DNA of 64,000 nt, from positions 54,813-118,812 of the forward strand of contig JAYPAN010000003.1 of assembly GCA_038123715.1 (NCBI GenBank), read 5' to 3'. This stretch comes from JAYPAN01 sp038123715. Lineage in GTDB: Bacteria; Pseudomonadota; Alphaproteobacteria; RS24. A program made the translations under genes and the position numbers. Shown in pieces: positions 62,616 through 64,000 of the stretch. The notes under the pieces were generated by a model. The model did no database searches and had not been told where the DNA came from. It was given only the letters and a program-made list of their open reading frames with translations. Numbering within the stretch: the first letter of the stretch is position 1; every line of letters begins with the position of its first letter.

Positions 62616-63719
62616 ATGAGCGATAACAGCATAGGTGACAGCATGAATGAGAGGCCAGTCGAGGTGAGCTGGTTTTCCGCCCTGTGTGATGATGATTATC
62701 AATTTCTGGGCATTGAAGACCCGGCTTTGAAAGCCAGTTGGCCGCATTGCCGCGACATTGCGCTGACGGCGGAGCAAAACGGCTTTGACAATATCTTGCT
62801 GCCATCGGGCTATCAGCTCGGCATGGATTCGATTGGCTTTGCCGGTGGCATTGCGCCCTTACTGGAAAAAATGCGGCTTTTGGTGGCGGTGCGCTGCGGC
62901 GAAATGTGGGTGCCGCAATTGGCGCGCCAATTGGCAACGCTCGACCAAATGCTTGGCGGGCGGCTTACCATTAACATTATTTCCTCCGACCTGCCCGGTC
63001 AGCAAATGGATGGCGCGCCGCGCTATCAGCGCACGCTGGAGACCATGCAGGCGCTTCGGCAATTCCTCAATGGTGAGGCGGTGCAGCTTGACGGGGCGCA
63101 TATTCAACTCGACCTCGCCCCGCCGCGCATGCAGACCGTCTCCGGCAAATGTCCGCCCTTTTATTTTGGTGGCCTGTCGCCTGCCGCACGCGATGTGGCC
63201 GCGCGTGAAGCCGATGTGTTTCTCATGTGGCCCGACACAATGGACAAGGTGGCTGATATTCTTACCGATATGCGCGCCCGCGCCAGCGCCTATAAGCGGC
63301 AATTGAAATTCGGTTATCGCGTGCATGTGATTGTGCGCGAAACCGAAGCGCAAGCCCGCGACGCCGCCGACCAGCTTGTCAGCCGATTGGATGACAAAAC
63401 CGGAGAGGAAATACGCAATCGCTCGCTGGACAGCGCCTCTTATGGCGTGCGCCGCCAGGCCGAAATGCGCGACGCCGCCAATGCCGCCGGCACGGGCGAT
63501 TATGTCGAGGATAATTTATGGACGGGCATTGGCCGAGCGCGCTCCGGCTGCGGGGCGGCAATTGTCGGCGACCCCGATCAAGTGCTGGCGAAGCTCAATG
63601 CCTATCGCGCCCTTGGCATTGAGGCCTTTATCCTGTCGGGCTATCCGCACCGCGATGAATGTGACTTGTTTGGCCGTTATGTGCTGCCGCGCCTCAATCA
63701 CGGGGCGCTGCAATTATAA
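62616..63719 (+). CDS. LLM-class flavin-dependent monooxygenase (SsuD-like)
   Basis: A 367-residue bacterial-luciferase-fold protein. VSWFSALCDDD, NILLPSGYQLGMDSIGFAGGIAPL, VAVRCGEMWVPQLARQLATLDQMLGGRLTINI and CPPFYFGGLSPAARDVAAREADVF fit the alkanesulfonate/nitrilotriacetate monooxygenase group. It would use reduced FMN and O2. No sulfonate transporter or FMN reductase gene is near. It may be read with the aldo/keto reductase operon, 24 bp upstream. Confidence 0.85.
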   Translation: MSDNSIGDSMNERPVEVSWFSALCDDDYQFLGIEDPALKASWPHCRDIALTAEQNGFDNILLPSGYQLGMDSIGFAGGIAPLLEKMRLLVAVRCGEMWVPQLARQLATLDQMLGGRLTINIISSDLPGQQMDGAPRYQRTLETMQALRQFLNGEAVQLDGAHIQLDLAPPRMQTVSGKCPPFYFGGLSPAARDVAAREADVFLMWPDTMDKVADILTDMRARASAYKRQLKFGYRVHVIVRETEAQARDAADQLVSRLDDKTGEEIRNRSLDSASYGVRRQAEMRDAANAAGTGDYVEDNLWTGIGRARSGCGAAIVGDPDQVLAKLNAYRALGIEAFILSGYPHRDECDLFGRYVLPRLNHGALQL

Positions 63720-64000
63720 AGGCCGCGGCAACAGGCCAGTCTGGCTCGAAGCGGCCAGCAATGTGCCATTTTCGGCAAAAATATGCACATGACCATGCAC
63801 CGCGCCACGGGTGAAACTGGACAATTGCGTCACCATCATCAGCCAGTCGGTCTCAACCAGATTGACCGGCCGGAATGTATTGTCGAGGCTGGTGCCGCGC
63901 CGCGTTCGCACATGCGCGCCGAGGAAAAAATCTGACACCAGCGCCCGTTTGGGGCTGTCCGACCACCGCCATGTGGGTTTATCGGCTGGGCATGGAAAAG
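63714..64000 (-). CDS. Acyl-CoA thioesterase-like protein, C-terminal part
   Basis: Partial: the frame enters from the right edge and ends at a TAA at 63714-63716. Visible residues include SDFFLGAHVRTRRGTSLDNT, VETDWLMMVTQLSSFTRGAV and HIFAENGTLLAASSQTGLLP, matching the C-terminal strand pattern of double-hotdog (TesB-like, 4HBT_3) thioesterases, with the SLDNT segment in place of SLDHT. Its stop overlaps that of the luciferase-like gene (TTATAA). The N-terminus is outside the window. Confidence 0.65.
   Translation of the reverse strand, partial: FPCPADKPTWRWSDSPKRALVSDFFLGAHVRTRRGTSLDNTFRPVNLVETDWLMMVTQLSSFTRGAVHGHVHIFAENGTLLAASSQTGLLPRPL

Overview
The window looks like a chromosomal scaffold from an uncultured alphaproteobacterium (moderate to high G+C, GCC/GCG-rich codon use). 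This rests on the gene orders argH-lptM-lysA-ftsE-ftsX, chorismate mutase-hisC-prephenate dehydrogenase beside metX-metW, lptC-lptA-lptB-hpf, and acyl-CoA dehydrogenase-HIG1-adenosyltransferase-etfBA-hbd, on COQ4/COQ7 quinone genes, and on a cysteine-free L32. Two runs of exactly 100 N (17890-17989 and 52830-52929) show it is a scaffold. Genes are densely packed, and many overlap at start/stop codons.

Layout. 1-5329 (minus): a possible cell-surface locus with a type IV pilin-like protein, a small membrane protein, a TPR plus beta-barrel outer-membrane protein, and a very large FecR-domain secreted protein that runs off the left edge. 5551-9557: tRNA-Arg, an outer-membrane protein, an FMN-binding oxidase-like protein, a cytochrome c, a thiolase and a hydrolase. 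9734-15454: glpD, an acyl-CoA synthetase, a metallo-beta-lactamase-fold protein, TusA, an ArsC-like protein and COQ4. 15627-18117: small and hypothetical genes, including a two-domain DUF5710 protein and a secreted protein that seems to be cut by an in-frame stop codon; then the first gap and tRNA-Leu. 18241-27554: DedA-like protein, DsbB, COQ7, HNH nuclease, DNA glycosylase, GluQ, then an acyl-CoA dehydrogenase/ATR/ETF/hydroxybutyryl-CoA dehydrogenase block that fits the ethylmalonyl-CoA pathway. 27521-44255: TlpA, argH, lptM, lysA, ftsEX, aromatic amino acid genes, metXW, gloB, a pabB-pabA-pabC operon and rpmF. 44341-52820: a PQQ-type dehydrogenase, malate synthase G, a fused esterase-Baeyer-Villiger monooxygenase, a VOC protein and a secreted cyclase-family protein. 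53049-56427 (minus): rnd-lptC-lptA-lptB-hpf, without the usual rpoN. 56552-64000: a MATE exporter, a saccharopine-dehydrogenase-like reductase, a GH4/Gfo-Idh-MocA/aldo-keto reductase sugar operon, a luciferase-like monooxygenase and the end of a thioesterase.

Most of the window is conserved housekeeping metabolism. No CRISPR arrays, insertion sequences, integrases or prophage genes were seen. The points most worth checking are the FecR/TPR-barrel/pilin-like locus, the esterase-BVMO fusion with an altered BVMO fingerprint, the interrupted secreted protein with a coding-like extension ending at a terminator, the 55-bp duplication around the second gap (probably an assembly artefact), and the repeated use of shared palindromic stop codons where genes converge.
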